Shown here: one piece after another, positions 13,326 to 24,397 of the stretch | Numbering within the stretch: the stretch's first letter is position 1 | Layout of the letters: each line of letters starts with the position of its first letter | Source: Delphinapterus leucas | Lineage: Eukaryota; Chordata; Mammalia; Artiodactyla; Monodontidae | Direction: 5' to 3' | NCBI RefSeq assembly: GCF_002288925.2 | Contig: NW_022098057.1 | Location: 66,588,193 to 66,652,192, forward strand | DNA length: 64,000 nucleotides | Notes under the pieces: model-generated | Told to the model about the DNA's origin: nothing | Seen by the model: only the letters and a program-made list of their open reading frames with translations | The model's database searches: none | Program-made: the position numbers and the translations under genes

Positions 13326-13499
13326 TTATTTACTTAGAGAAATTGTAGTAATACACATAGTTAAGAATGTTTTAAGTTTGGAATCATACTACATATCATC
13401 ACTTTTGTCAAAACTGAAACACATATAATTTTTTATTAATTGGGTTTTATCTTTCTATGGGAAATTGGAATTTAACATGCATTGTACTTTTTTCCACTT

Positions 13500-14060
13500 T
13501 GGAATTATGAAAGAAAACTCTACCATGCAAGTTAAACAGACAAGGAAGAATTTATTCAAAACCCTTGTAGAAGGGATTAAGAAAATTGCAAAAGGGCCAA
13601 GAGCTTAAACTCAATCCCACAGAAATAAAAGACAGGAGAGTTTTTAAATGCTGGGATTAGTTAGCAGAAAACTACTAGAGGACAATAATGGGGAGGTTAG
13701 TCAATATGATTAGACTAACTGTGTTTGCTAATTAGGACTTTTGGAAGTTAGGCCACTACCCTCCCACAGAGATTGGGAGATGTGGACCCCGTCTTTCTTG
13801 ATGATTGTATTTCAGAAGGATGGCTCCTAGGTCACTGAGAAAGATGTTTCTGGGCTGTAAAACTGGCAAGAGGCTGCGAGAAGATTTGCATCTCAAAGAA
13901 GCAGAGAAAGAATTTACAGTTGTAAGTTTTCGAAAGTAAATCCTCTAAGAGAAGGGAGATTAGGGGCCAATAGTCAGGAAGAAATCTATCTAAAATTAGT
14001 AAAGCCGAGAGGAAAGTTAAGGCCAGCTATCACAGTCAGAGTATATAAGTGTGGAAGGGA
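13500..14060 (-). repeat. Possible ancient LTR, antisense, family unresolved
   Basis: This is a purine-rich stretch ('gacaaggaagaatttattca', 'gctgggattagttagcagaa') with the look of an antisense LTR (AATAAA-like 'ttta ttc' near the left end). The evidence is compositional and weak; it could be unique sequence. Confidence 0.3.
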
Positions 14061-15260
14061 ATAGTATATTTTATAAATTTATTCTTTTCTAAAATTAACC
14101 TGGACTTAAATTCATTTGTGGCATTACCAAAATATAGACCAGAATGAGAGTCAAAGAGCAGCTGAAGTCAGGTTAGACTCCTCTTTTATACAGTTGATAT
14201 TCAGTAACCACTGTTTTTCTTTTGCCCCTATCCTGTCCCTCTGCATTAGATAGTATATGAATTCAGAGCAGTCTGTAGCTCATTTTGGCTCCAAAATCCC
14301 ACCTTAGAACCTAGACAAATTTTAGAGAAGTGAAGGAAAAAAATTACCTGACTTTACATATAAAATGCCTTCTATTAGGATAATGTCATTACCAAAGAAG
14401 TTAATACCCTTGAAATGGTTTTACTATTGTCGTGTGTAATAAGACTTTGGGGAATTTAGAGGGAAATGATCCTAATTTGATCCTAATTATCTCTGTTTTA
14501 ATTAGAGCTTTCAATGTTCACTTAGTGAAATTTACTGAGGTATCACAAGAGAAGCACTGAATCTCTCAATTTTATAACTGGAAAAAATCTTAGACAATAT
14601 CAGGTACAACCAAATCATTTTAAAGAAGTAACAAAGATAAAACAGCTTGTCCATATCTCTTACACCTCCCATACACATATGCACACACACATAATAGTAA
14701 TCAAAGTGATAGAATATTTTCTTTCTAAATTTCTATATTCCTAAATTTCATTATAATGTTATATCCCATCAAGGTGATTTTACATGACATTACAATTTTT
14801 ATGATTTATGATTACACAGTACTAAAAACTAACATACTGTATTTTGCATGGGACAGAAATTAGGATAGATACTTGAAAATGTTCTTTACATTCTTTTCAT
14901 TAAAGGTTAATTAAAAGTTTTAAATTATTCCTCAGTTACCATAACTTACTTTATATGTAAAGAATAAACTCCCTAGTTGATTTCATTCTCATTCAGATAA
15001 AATGAGCTTTGAGACCTGGCCAATGAGAAACAGAACTCTCAAACTGCTCATTATCAAATAGTCTTATAATGAATCCACCTATTTTTGTACTAATGCTTTT
15101 TAAAATCAGCCCTGATGTAAAATTTTAGGAAACAAGGAAATCTTTATATGTAAATTTTAAGAGAGAATCCATCTTTTTAAGAACTATTAGATATTTGCTA
15201 AGTCTTTTAGATTTTGTATATTCAACTGAGCCATATTTTCATGATTAGAGCAAGTGTTAT
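14061..15260. other. AT-rich non-coding DNA
   Basis: Nothing supported. A faint MIR-like antisense match ('tttataactggaaaaaatct') occurs near 14565-14640. Confidence 0.5.
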
Positions 15261-15412
15261 GCCTAAATGTTTGTGCACCCTCAAAATTTGAATGTTGAAA
15301 TCATAACCACCACCACCCCTGCAATGTGATGGTATTAAGAGGTAAGGCCTTTGGGAGGTAATTCAGTCATGCAGATGCAGCCCTCATGAAAGCAATTATA
15401 AGAAAAGACAGA

Positions 15413-15999
15413 TTCTTGTCTAGATGTTCTATCCATTATTGAAAGTGCGGTATTGGAGTCTACTACTCTGTCTACTTGTTGATTTCTCCCTTCAGACCTG
15501 TCAACATTTGCTTTATATATTGAGACCAAATGAACCTAACAGATATATACAGAACTTTCTACCCAAGAGGAGAGCACACATCCTTCTTAAGTACAAATGG
15601 AACATTCTCTAAGATAGATCACATATTAGGTCACAAAACAAGTCTTAACCAGTTTAAGAAGATCAGAATAATTCCAAGTATCTTTTCTGACTACAGTAGA
15701 ATGGAACTAGAAGTCATGTGATTATAATTAACAGTACTGTACCATGTACTTGAAATTTGCTGAGTGTAGACCTTGTGTTCTCACAACAAAAGAAAAAGGA
15801 AAGAAAATGAAAACTATGTGAAGTGATGAATATGTTAATTAGCTTGATTATAGTAATTATTGATATTTCACAATGTGTATATATATATATATATATGTAT
15901 GCTATACCTTAAATATACCTTAAATATATACAATTTATATTTGTCAATTAGACCTCAATAAAGCCATAATAATAATTGAAATCATTGCCATTCTTTAAA
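15413..15999 (+). mobile_element. L1 with inverted 5' segment and internal deletion
   Basis: Bases 15413-15526 are antisense L1 ORF2 (endonuclease region). Bases 15527-15720 are sense ORF2 from just downstream of the inverted piece. From about 15722 the sequence jumps to the L1 3'UTR ('gttaattagcttgattatag', '...acctcaataaagcc'). Flanking 'aaaagacaga' (15403-15412) and 'ataagacaga' (16002-16011) fit a target-site duplication. The inverted 5' end next to its own downstream sequence is what twin priming produces. A (TA)n of about 24 bp lies at 15873-15897 in the 3'UTR. Confidence 0.8.
15527..15721 (+). pseudogene. L1 ORF2 endonuclease-domain fragment
   Basis: About 63 codons read in frame and include 'KIDHILGHK' and 'SIFSDYSRMELE', which match the C-terminal part of the L1 apurinic-type endonuclease domain (canonical 'DHILGHK' block). 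The fragment lacks the N-terminal catalytic residues, and the reverse transcriptase region is absent because the element jumps to its 3'UTR. It is non-functional. Confidence 0.85.
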
Positions 16000-16226
16000 A
16001 AATAAGACAGAAGGACTGAAGAGCTTGCTTAGTCACTCTGATACCTACATGGGAGAAGATGGTCCTTTGCAAACCAGGAAGTGGGTTTTCACCAGATCCT
16101 GGATTTCAAAGCACCTTGATCATGGACTTCCCAGCCTCCAGAACTATCAGAAATAAATGTTTGTTGTTTAAGCTATCCAGTCTATGGTAATTTGTTATAG
16201 CAGCCCAAATTAATTAAGAAGACAGC

Positions 16227-16379
16227 TAAAACTCAGTTATGAAGTATCTATATAATAACACATTTAAAAATTATCAGATAACTTACATGAAAGTAAAATG
16301 ATGATTACCTTACATATTAGGTTGCTTTCTTCCACAATTGAATATCTGTTCAAACAAATAACATATGATATTATATATT
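16227..16379. other. AT-rich spacer
   Basis: No feature recognised between the LTR end and the SINE target-site duplication. Confidence 0.5.
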
Positions 16380-16392
16380 TAAACAGTTTAAT

Positions 16393-16713
16393 TTTTTAAA
16401 AAAAATTATTTTATTTATTTATTTTTTTGGCTGTGTTGGGTCTTCATTGCTGTATGCGGGCTTTCTCTAGTTGCGGCGAGTGGGGGCTACTCTTTGTTGC
16501 AGTGTGCAGGCTTCTCACTGCAGTGGCTTCTCTTGTTGCAGAGCACAGGCTCTAGGTGCACGGGCTTCAGTAGTTGTGGCACGCAGGCTCAGCAGTTGTG
16601 GCACACAGGCTTAGTTGCTCCATGGCATGTGGGATCTTCCTGGACCAGGGCTCAAACCCGTGTCCCCTGCATTGGCAGGCAGATTCTTAACCACTGCGCC
16701 ACCAGGGAAGCCC
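16393..16713 (-). mobile_element. CHR-2-type long SINE
   Basis: The reverse complement starts 'gggcttccctggtggcgcag' and ends after the long CHR-2 tail region with T/ATTT-rich sequence at 16393-16437. The 13-bp flanks 'taaacagtttaat' at 16380-16392 and 16714-16726 are identical, an intact target-site duplication. A plus-strand frame (16494-16745) across it is translated SINE. Confidence 0.95.
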
Positions 16714-16726
16714 TAAACAGTTTAAT

Positions 16727-17084
16727 ATTTAAGAGGCATGGATAACAATCAGTTTCCTTCTACACTATACCAAAATACGCTTAGCATAAGTCCTCTCATT
16801 AATATTCATTTTCAAACAATTGAATCATTCTGTACATTTCCTTTTTTTTTTAAGACTTAGGTAGGTTAGTTTTTAAAAAATACCTCTTTCTGAGCATAAT
16901 ACAAATGTAAACATTATCCTGAAATATAGCAAAATAAAGTATTGGTTTCCAAAGTTACTTAGCTAAGCTACTTTGGCATCTCTTTTAGAAAGGGTGTGCC
17001 ATGCATTTATAATAGATTCATTCGTTACAGTCTGCCATGCATCATGTGATCACCTGGCATTTTGGTTGTTTTTTTCTTTTAATT
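16727..17084. other. Non-coding DNA, no feature recognised
   Basis: AT-rich spacer between a SINE and an old L1. No repeat signature is visible. Confidence 0.5.
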
Positions 17085-18395
17085 TGCACACTGTACCCAG
17101 TAGAATTCACTCTTCGTGTTGCTCAGTTTTATGGATTTTTGACAAATGCATAAAACGTCCACCAACACAATACCATACAGACGAGTTTGGTAACTTTTGT
17201 GACTCCTTTATACACGCATTTCCTGTCTTTCCAAGTCCTTGGCAACTACTGATCTGTTTTCTGTTCCTATTATTTTGCCTTTTCCAAAATGGAAAATTAA
17301 TGACCGGTAGTCTTTGGGTGCGACTTCTTTCACTAAGCAAAATGCAGTTGAGTAAATTAATATTTCAAGTTTGTTTGTTGTTGCTGTTGTTGTTGTCATT
17401 ACAGTTTACGTTTTATTTGACATTTAAAAATTGCTGAATGGTAGCCTACTCATGTATTGATATACTGATGAACTTTCTATGTGTTGACGAACCACAGTTT
17501 ATTTATTCACCTGTTGCAGGACATATTGTTTCCAGATTTGGGTGACTATAAATAGAGATGTCATAAACACCCATATAAAGATTTTTATGTAAACCTGTTT
17601 CCCATTTACTTCACAAAATACCTGAGTGAAATTGCTATGATGTATTAGCAAGTATATGTTTAAATGTATAAGAAATTACCACACTCTTTTTCAAATTGAC
17701 TATATCATTTGCCACTCCCACTGAGAGTTTCTTCTGCTCCTCAGTTTTGCCAGAATTTGATATCTTCCATCTTTTAAAAAATGTAGGCATTCTAGTGGTT
17801 GTACAGTGTTTATTTTTGTCTAAAGACTAATAATGTTGAACATCTTATATGTCATCCACATATCTCCTTTGGTCTAGTGTCTGTACAGGTATTTTGTCTG
17901 TTTTTTATTGAGTTATTTGTTTTCTTATAGTTGAGTTTTATTTGTAAATATTTTTTCCCAGTTTGTGGCCTGTGGTTCCATTCAACAAGTATGTTTTGCA
18001 GATAAAAAGTGTTTAATTCTAATAAAGTCCAGTTTATTATTTTTTCTTTATAAATTCTGCTTTTGATGTTTTATCTAAAAACCGTTTGTCTGAGTCAGTG
18101 TCACACAGATCTCCCAGTATATATCCCCAAAGACATTTGATAGTTTTATCTTTTATATTTAGGTCTGTGATCCAATTCATGCTAAAACTTGTGTATATGA
18201 AATATGTGTCAAAGTTCTCATTTTGCAAAGGGTCATCCAATTGTTTCTGCACTGTTTGTTGAAAAAACTATCCTTTTTCTAATAAATTAAAAAGAAAATG
18301 GCCCCTATGTATCTTCATCACAAATCAGTTCATATATTTGTGTGAATCTATTTCTTAGATTGTTACGCTGTTCCATTGATGTATATGGGCTGCTC
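17085..18395 (-). repeat. Old L1M element, antisense (3'UTR and ORF2 C-terminal part)
   Basis: Read on the plus strand it follows the antisense L1M order: 'gacttctttcactaagcaaa', 'ccacagtttatttattcacc', 'gcattctagtggttgtacag', 'catccacatatctcctttgg', 'taggtctgtgatccaattca' and 'tgttccattgatgtatatgg'. Multiple frameshifts and stops show great age. A minus-strand frame at 18037-18252 preserves a short ORF2 piece. Frames at 16973-17437 and 17107-17399 are translated repeat. Confidence 0.8.
18037..18252 (-). pseudogene. Decayed L1 ORF2 C-terminal fragment
   Basis: A 71-codon frame reads 'DLNIKDKTIKCLWGYILGDL', aligning with the L1 ORF2 segment '[20 protein letters not shown]' that is visible in the younger L1 of this window. 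It is one short surviving block inside an L1M remnant, with no start or function of its own. Confidence 0.7.
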
Positions 18396-18449
18396 TTAAC
18401 CTTTCACTTAGTGTGGTGCCTGAGTATATGAAAGGTTTTTCTCTGTTTT

Positions 18450-19140
18450 TACTCTACTCTTAGCTTTTAGGAGTCCCTGCAAGCTTGTGCTAGTCACAGA
18501 AGGGTGTCTCTCTACACTCTTTGCCCCTCTCAGAGCTGTAGCCTCCTGCTTGGTACTTGATTGTGATACTTGGTACTTGGTACTTGACCAGGTGGGCTCT
18601 CAGTTTTCCTGGTAGAGACTTGGTCTTACGTAGGCTTTGTGAGCCCAGACCTTGGATTTGGCACAGTCTCCGAATCCCTGCCATGCTTCTTGTTTGTTGA
18701 CCAAACAATTGATATCTGTGATGGGTTTTGAGTGGGAAAGGGTTTCTTGTACCTCCCTAAATAATAGCAGACCTCTAGTCTGTATTGAAACAAATCCTGA
18801 TCCTAAGAAGGGGTTGTTTTCCCCTTTTCTGGGAGACAGAGAGTTTTAACTTACCCTCCCATCAAAGCATTGGGGGATGGGGTGGGAGGGGCAGAAGCCT
18901 GTGTGCTGGAAGCAGAGGAGATTCCTAGCCTTCCCCTGAGCCAAAAGGGCTTTTGCCTACCCCCTTTCCTGAAGTAAGGCCCCCAAATTCTTGCTGAGGT
19001 ACTTAGCAATAGTCCCTGTGAGATTTCTTGAAATCGAGCATTTCAGTGTTTCTCATGTCTTTTAGGTATGAGTTTTATTTCCAGGAGAAGAGAGTGTTTT
19101 CCCTCCCTCTCACTGCAGAGAACCCCTCACCTCATGGAAG
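18450..19140 (-). repeat. Probable L1 5'-end (5'UTR-like) sequence, antisense
   Basis: The phrases 'taggctttgtgagcccagac' and 'gtatgagttttatttccagg' followed by 'agaagagagtgttttccctc' resemble antisense old L1 5'UTR. Its position next to the antisense L1M fits one element with an internal deletion. The triple 'gtacttg' near 18555-18582 is a local slippage. Family call is tentative. Confidence 0.4.
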
Positions 19141-19970
19141 ACTTTAATAGGTGGTTAATAAAATAAGTAGAATTGCAGCATGCTAGATAAAACTGTGTCT
19201 TATTCATATCACATTTCCTTTTCCTTTTTCTTTGATATTTTATATAATGATTTAGTGATAGGTTAACTGATACTTTTATTTTCCCTGCCATTTAGATACT
19301 TGGGAGAAATGATAAATTAAAATTCTGTTATACAGAATGGAAGACAAGCTGAGCAGAAGATTGATTTATTTTGCAGATTATAAACTTTGAAATGCATAGC
19401 ATAAATAACTGCTTTTATCTTATTTTACATTTCTCATTTCATCCTGGTTGCAAATGAGGTCAGCAAATGAGTTTTCCTATAGACATAGTAAATTTAATTC
19501 CAATAAATTGTTTTAAAATCTTCAGTAATTTATAAAATTATTGACAGTTAAACATAAAAATAGTTGTAAAAACACATTTCTCACTCCTTGTTTAAAATAA
19601 ATTTCTTAATGTTTTTCCACCAGCACTGACAGTTTCAGAGCACCTAACAATTTCATCAGCAGTGTTCTAAGCACAGGGGAGAAGAAAAGAAGTAAGACTG
19701 GAATATTAGCCTATGTGATTATTATACAAACCCTGATAATTATTCAGGTGTAGATGTTGTGATATAGAAAATGAGTTTCCCAGATCATACGGAAGAAATT
19801 TAAAGATTCAGATCTCCAGAATATCACTATAGTTCTTTTCCACCTTTAAACCCTGCTGCAAAGTGTTACTTATCTTCTCTCATTTAAAATGACAATAATC
19901 CAGTTTAACAATCCCACCCCAAAAGTATACTCCATCCTTCTCCAACATTCTATTTGTCCTGTTCTAATTC
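19141..19970. other. Non-coding DNA, no feature recognised
   Basis: AT-rich unique-looking sequence. Confidence 0.5.
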
Positions 19971-19999
19971 AAACACACACACACACACACACACACACA
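19971..19999. repeat. (AC)n microsatellite
   Basis: About 14 uninterrupted AC units are read directly. Confidence 0.97.
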
Positions 20000-20148
20000 T
20001 TCATACAATTCCAATTTCTTATATTCCAGTGGAAAGTATCAGTAAATATTAGATAGTCCTAATACACACTGTCCTCAACCAGGTCCTAATAGACCAAACA
20101 GAGAAGAGGGGACCAGAGTAGGAAGGTGTAAATAAAACTCCTTTCCCA

Positions 20149-20420
20149 GGGCTTCCCTGGTGGCGCAGTGGTTGAGAATCTGCCTGCTAATGCAGGGGAC
20201 ATGGGTTCGAGCCCTGGTCTGGGAAGATCCCACATGCCGCGGAGCAAGTGGGCCCGTGAGCCACAACTACTGAGCCTGCGCGTCTGGAGCCTGTGCTCCA
20301 CAACAAAAGAGGCCACGACAGTGAGAGACCCGCGCACCGCGATGAAGAGTGGCCCCCGCTTGCCACAACTAGAGAAAGCCCTCGCACAGAAACGAAGACG
20401 CAACACAGCCAAAAAAAAAT
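20149..20420 (+). mobile_element. CHR-family SINE, complete, with target-site duplication
   Basis: It starts 'gggcttccctggtggcgcag' and includes the B-box-like 'gggttcgagccctgg'. The body ends 'cgcaacacagcc' plus nine A's. The 12-bp flank 'actcctttccca' is identical at 20137-20148 and 20421-20432. Frames of up to 122 codons on both strands are translated SINE. The tRNA-like 5' part is a SINE head, not a tRNA gene. Confidence 0.96.
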
Positions 20421-20432
20421 ACTCCTTTCCCA

Positions 20433-21510
20433 AAGTAGCGTGGACAAAGATCAAGTACTGAAGTACACAGTATCCTAGTAGGAAATAAGTCTATTTTATC
20501 ATTTAAAGTACACATTATGAATTCTGCTTTCGTTTAAGATATAGAAAGCCACAAGACAAATGGTTACCCTACAAGTAAAACTTCGAAAATATACAAAAAT
20601 CATAAGGAAATTTTCTTGTATCCATTAGAGAGCCAGGGTTTCAAGTCAACTGGGTTAACTGACTTCGAAACCACAACAAGCTTCTGTAAAAGGAGATGAA
20701 GACTGGCAAACTTTGTCACACTTGGCGGCATGGAAGGGGTGGCTGCCAGGAAGCAGGCAAGAGGGGATTCAGTGAAAATGTCAGTAAACCGTTAAAGGCC
20801 AAGAATGGACTAACATGTCAGTTTAGAAAAGAAACTGTGACCTTCAGACACAAAGGAAGTTCAGAGTCACTTGCAAGCTCCTCTTTTACAGACTTTCACT
20901 GGGTGCTCATGAGAGAGACTGGGGGGAAAATAGAAGACTAGAGAGAGTCCCTTGGTGTCACAAGTATCTGGGAGGTTATTGATTGTTCCTAGAGACCAGA
21001 AAAAAATACTACCCGCATCTGGGGACTGTTCTTTCATATGAAAGAAAACTGCTGGAGGAAAAAAAGAAACATTATGGTCCTCAGGCTTCTAGAAAAGAGC
21101 TACTGCTTCTGGAGCAGGTGTTGGGGTGGTGGGGGGAGGTAGAAGTGAACACATTGGCCTCCAGGCAATGGGTAGAAAAACCTCTTAGACTTAGGAGGTG
21201 TGCTACCATTTGGGGAAAAGTGGAAAAATTTCTCCCACTCAAGACCACCACAAACACAATGTAAAGTTTAGTTTCTAAAAGGATTGACAAAAATGCTGAG
21301 TCGAACATCTCAACACCAAGGCTAAGTGCAAAGAATTTGCCTTATTTTATTTTACTTTATTTTTATCTCACCTGGAGCTCTTTCATCTTAGGTTTGTATG
21401 TATTGATTGAGTGAGTGAGTGATTGTCTTTCTAGAACTCAAATTACACAAATGTTATACTACTTGATATAGTTCCCTAACTCTCGGATGCTCTGTTCTGT
21501 TTTATTGTCT
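20433..21510. other. Non-coding DNA, possibly old L1 5' region
   Basis: GC content rises at 20640-21260 and open frames of 81 and 93 codons occur ('MKTGKLCHTWRHGRGG' and 'MFLETRKKYYPHLG' starts). They match no family I know. The style of the text recalls ancient L1 5' leader sequence, but I cannot support that firmly. Confidence 0.35.
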
Positions 21511-21875
21511 TTTTTTTTTTAATATATTTATTTATTTATTTATTTATTTATGGCTGCGTTGGGTCTTTGTTGCTGCATGTGGGCTTTCTCTAGTTGCAGT
21601 GAGCAGGGGCTACTCTTCATTGCGGTGCACGGGCTTCTCATTGCAGTGGCTTCTCTTGTTGTGGAGCATGGGCTCTAGGCATGCAGGCTTCAGTAATTGT
21701 GGCATGTGGGCTTCAGTAATTGTGGCATCGTGGGCTCTAGAGCGCAGGCTCAGTAGTTGTGGCACACGGGCTTAGTTGCTCCGCAGCATGTGGGATCTTC
21801 CTGGACCAGGGCTCGAACCTGTGTCCCCTGCATTGGCAGGCAGATTCTTAAATACTACACCACCAGGGAAGTCCC
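21511..21875 (-). mobile_element. CHR-2-type SINE with an internal 23-bp duplication
   Basis: The reverse complement starts 'gggacttccctggtggtgta'. The A tail is the T tract at 21511-21520 followed by (TTTA)n. Flanks 'tgtctttt' at 21507-21514 and 21876-21883 fit a short target-site duplication. The block 'gcttcagtaattgtggcat' occurs at 21687 and 21710, which makes this copy longer than the 16.4-kb copy. Confidence 0.92.
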
Positions 21876-21883
21876 TGTCTTTT

Positions 21884-22335
21884 CTTTTTGACTCTTTTCT
21901 TCTCTTTGGTGTCTCAGTGTAGATAATTTCTACTTACCTATCTTCACGTTAACTTTTCCTTTCTTCTGCTGAGTGTGCTAATGATTTATCATTATTTATC
22001 TCTAGATGTGTTTTTTTTCTAGAATTTTTATGTGACCCTCATTAATAATTTCCATCTTTCTGTTCAAATACTTCATCTGTTCGCGCACATTGTCTGACTT
22101 TTTTTTTAATAAACCTTTAACATATTGGTAATAGTTATTTAATAGTTACTGTCTGAGAGCTCCACTGTCTACATTGTCTCTGAGTCTGATTCTGTTTTCT
22201 TTAATAATAATTATTATTATTATTTCTTGTTTTGGGTTTTTTTCATGGTTTTTTATTGAATGCCAGTTATCGTGTATAAGAGTAGAAACTGAAGCAGGTA
22301 AAGCTTACATCTAGAAATGGACATATATCTTCTGT
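21884..22335 (-). repeat. Old L1/HAL1-like sequence, antisense
   Basis: The plus strand reads like antisense 5' L1 sequence: 'gttcaaatacttcatctgtt', 'tctctgagtctgattctgtt' and 'ttattgaatgccagttatcg'. It contains a (TTA)n run at 22204-22222. It is strongly diverged. Confidence 0.45.
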
Positions 22336-22494
22336 CAGGGCATTTAAGTGGATGAGTTGGTTCAGTCTAGTCAATTTAGGTTTCGTTGTTGCTAGAGTCA
22401 CTTCTAACACATGGAAGCCTTCATGTTTCTCCAGCAGTGGGCTGATGTCACACATCACTACTTGAGACACAGGTTACTTAAAACTAGAGTCTGA

Positions 22495-22620
22495 GGGACT
22501 TCCCTGGCGGTCCAGTGGTTAAGACTGCATGCTTCCGGTGCAGGGGGCGTGGGTTCGATCCCTGGTCAGGGAACTAAGATTCCAAGTGCTGCACGGCGCG
22601 GCCAAAAAAAAAAAAAAAAA
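22495..22620 (+). mobile_element. Short CHR-related SINE, complete, with target-site duplication
   Basis: It starts 'gggacttccctggcggtcca', has the B-box-like 'gggttcgatccctgg', and ends 'ggcgcggcc' plus 17 A's. The 12-bp 'ctagagtctgag' lies at 22484-22495 and 22626-22637. It is a shorter tRNA-derived type than the other copies, lacking the extended tail domain. Confidence 0.94.
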
Positions 22621-22637
22621 CCCAGCTAGAGTCTGAG

Positions 22638-23699
22638 ACAGGGATTCTTGAACCAATCATTTATTGAGGGGTGCTGCCAGGAGAAGGGAGTGAGTAAAGC
22701 AGGCTAATGTTGGAGAAAAGGTAAATAAGATATGGTTGCAAGAGAAATCTAGCTCATGTATAATCCCATGGGGGAATCTGGAGTATAAGCTGCAAGACAA
22801 AGTTTGTCTTACCTTGAGACAAGGAAGCCAAGTGGTTATGCCCCTACCAGAGTCAATGACTGGCTAAAGGTCACCCACTGGGAATAAGCCACAGCTTCTC
22901 AGGCATCTCCCATGGGGACCACTTCCATCTGGTATGCTCAAGCCTCTGGGAAGATAGAGTTGCAACAGCTGGGGAGTGGTATACCAACCAAATAATAGGA
23001 ATCTAGTCAGGTCATGCAGAGCATTTGATACACTCTGTCACCAAATTCTATATTCTGTCACACCAATCAAATCACAGATGCCAGTTCACAGCCAAGGCAT
23101 TAATATATTAAGTCAAGAAACTAGAAATAAACGGTTAAGAGATCATTTTCACTAAGTGGCAAACAGAAACATACATTAAGTATGATCACTACAGTTCTAA
23201 GTGGCAATTTTTCCCACACTAGCTTGAGAACAGATGTTCAAATTTTACTGGTTTTATTTTTGCCATAAATCCCATGTGTATGCATGCCTATTGTATGCTT
23301 ACAGCTGGCAAACTAAAATTGAGTGACACACTGGATAATCACAAGCACATCAGGTAGTATGAGTCAAGATACCTGAGACCTGGTCCAGAAACAATTACTA
23401 GCAAACTCTGACTTTGAGCAAGTCATTTCTCCTAACTGCGATTTATCTCTAAAAGGCAGATAGGGAAGGCAGCACATAATTTTAAGACTCAATTTGGCTC
23501 AGGGAACTTTTCTTCAAGTTCAGAATATATAGTATGTGCCTTTCCTTTATTGCTAACAGCAAAATGATAATCTGAAATGCAGACTATTCCCCATGCAAAT
23601 TAACAGTGAATTGAAATACTGTAATGAGAAATTTTAAAAAGTGCTTAAGTAGTGGATTAATTTATACCTGCATTTTTAAAACCCTTACTGCAGAAGGTA
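22638..23699. other. Non-coding DNA, no feature recognised
   Basis: The part from 22640 to 23060 has a more balanced base composition and might be an eroded LTR, but no diagnostic end is visible. Confidence 0.45.
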
Positions 23700-23762
23700 A
23701 ATATATATATATATATATATATATGCTTCTCAGGGCCATTATATATATAATGGCCCTGAGAA
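23700..23762. repeat. (TA)n run abutting a 36-bp perfect palindrome
   Basis: (TA)n at 23700-23724 is followed by a perfect inverted repeat at 23727-23762. The arms are 'ttctcagggccatt' and 'aatggccctgagaa', joined by 'atatatat', so there is no unpaired spacer sequence. The whole could extrude as a cruciform. Confidence 0.97.
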
Positions 23763-24281
23763 AAAGAAAGAAAACAAGCTACAATTGCAAGTCAGTAGAT
23801 GTTTTGGTAAGGGAAAAGAGTGATTAAAGAGATCAGGTTAGATCCAGGTGTAGTCATCTTTAAATGTCTTGCCTTTATTTGAGAATAGTGTTTTATTGTT
23901 TTATTTTTAACTGACAAATAAGAGAAGCAAAAATTTAGAGATTTATAAAAATATTGGATACATTTCAGAAGGATTCTTAGTTTCTCATTTAATCCTCTGA
24001 TATTACAAATGAAGACATTAAGGTGAAAAATATTAGGGATGGAATGAGTAGGGGCATAGAATAAAACTTCAAAAACCAAAATCAATGTCATCAAAGCCCA
24101 GGGGCATTTATCAGAATTAGAAGTGCTCTTCTGGATTGTTGAAGTTAAAGATGCCTATTATCTGTTTTTCCAGAAAAATTGTTATGATTTTATTGGTAAT
24201 CACCCTGGATTTCCTAACCTATACTATCATTTTGTTTAATTTAAAATTTTACCTTTCCTAAACTCACGAGTAGGATCTATA
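23763..24281. other. Non-coding DNA, no feature recognised
   Basis: AT-rich. The 100-codon minus-strand frame at 23792-24094 shows no domain. Confidence 0.5.
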
Positions 24282-24397
24282 TACAGTCAGCCCTCAGAAT
24301 CCACAGATGCTACACCATTTTATATAAGGAACTTGAGCATCCACAGATTTGGGTATCTGCAGGGGTTCCTGGAAGCAATATACCAAGGATGACCCTA
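24282..24397 (+). mobile_element. MER2/Tigger-like DNA transposon remnant, internally deleted
   Basis: It starts 'acagtcagccctcagaatcc' and continues 'ccattttatataaggaactt', 'gagcatccacagatttgggt' and 'atctgcaggggttcctggaa'. These are the two ends of a MER2-type pogo-like non-autonomous element with the middle missing. No transposase is present. The terminal inverted repeat is eroded at the right end. Confidence 0.75.

Larger units (their letters stand above)
15261..16226 (+). repeat. ERVL-MaLR LTR split by a rearranged L1
   Basis: The left part (15261-15411) has 'caatgtgatggtattaagag' and 'aaggcctttgggaggtaatt'. The right part (16000-16226) has 'aaaccaggaagtgggttttc', 'gacttcccagcctccagaac', 'aataaatgtttgttgtttaa' and 'ttgttatagcagcccaaatt'. 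These are in the order expected for one MaLR LTR of the MST/MLT1 group on the plus strand. An L1 fills the gap between them. No internal retroviral sequence follows. Confidence 0.8.

Noticed and set aside
16973..17437. 154-codon plus-strand frame
   Set aside because: It is the antisense reading of an L1M 3' region.
20149..20300. tRNA gene in the SINE head
   Set aside because: The tRNA-like A and B boxes belong to the CHR SINE; no complete cloverleaf or isolated tRNA is present.
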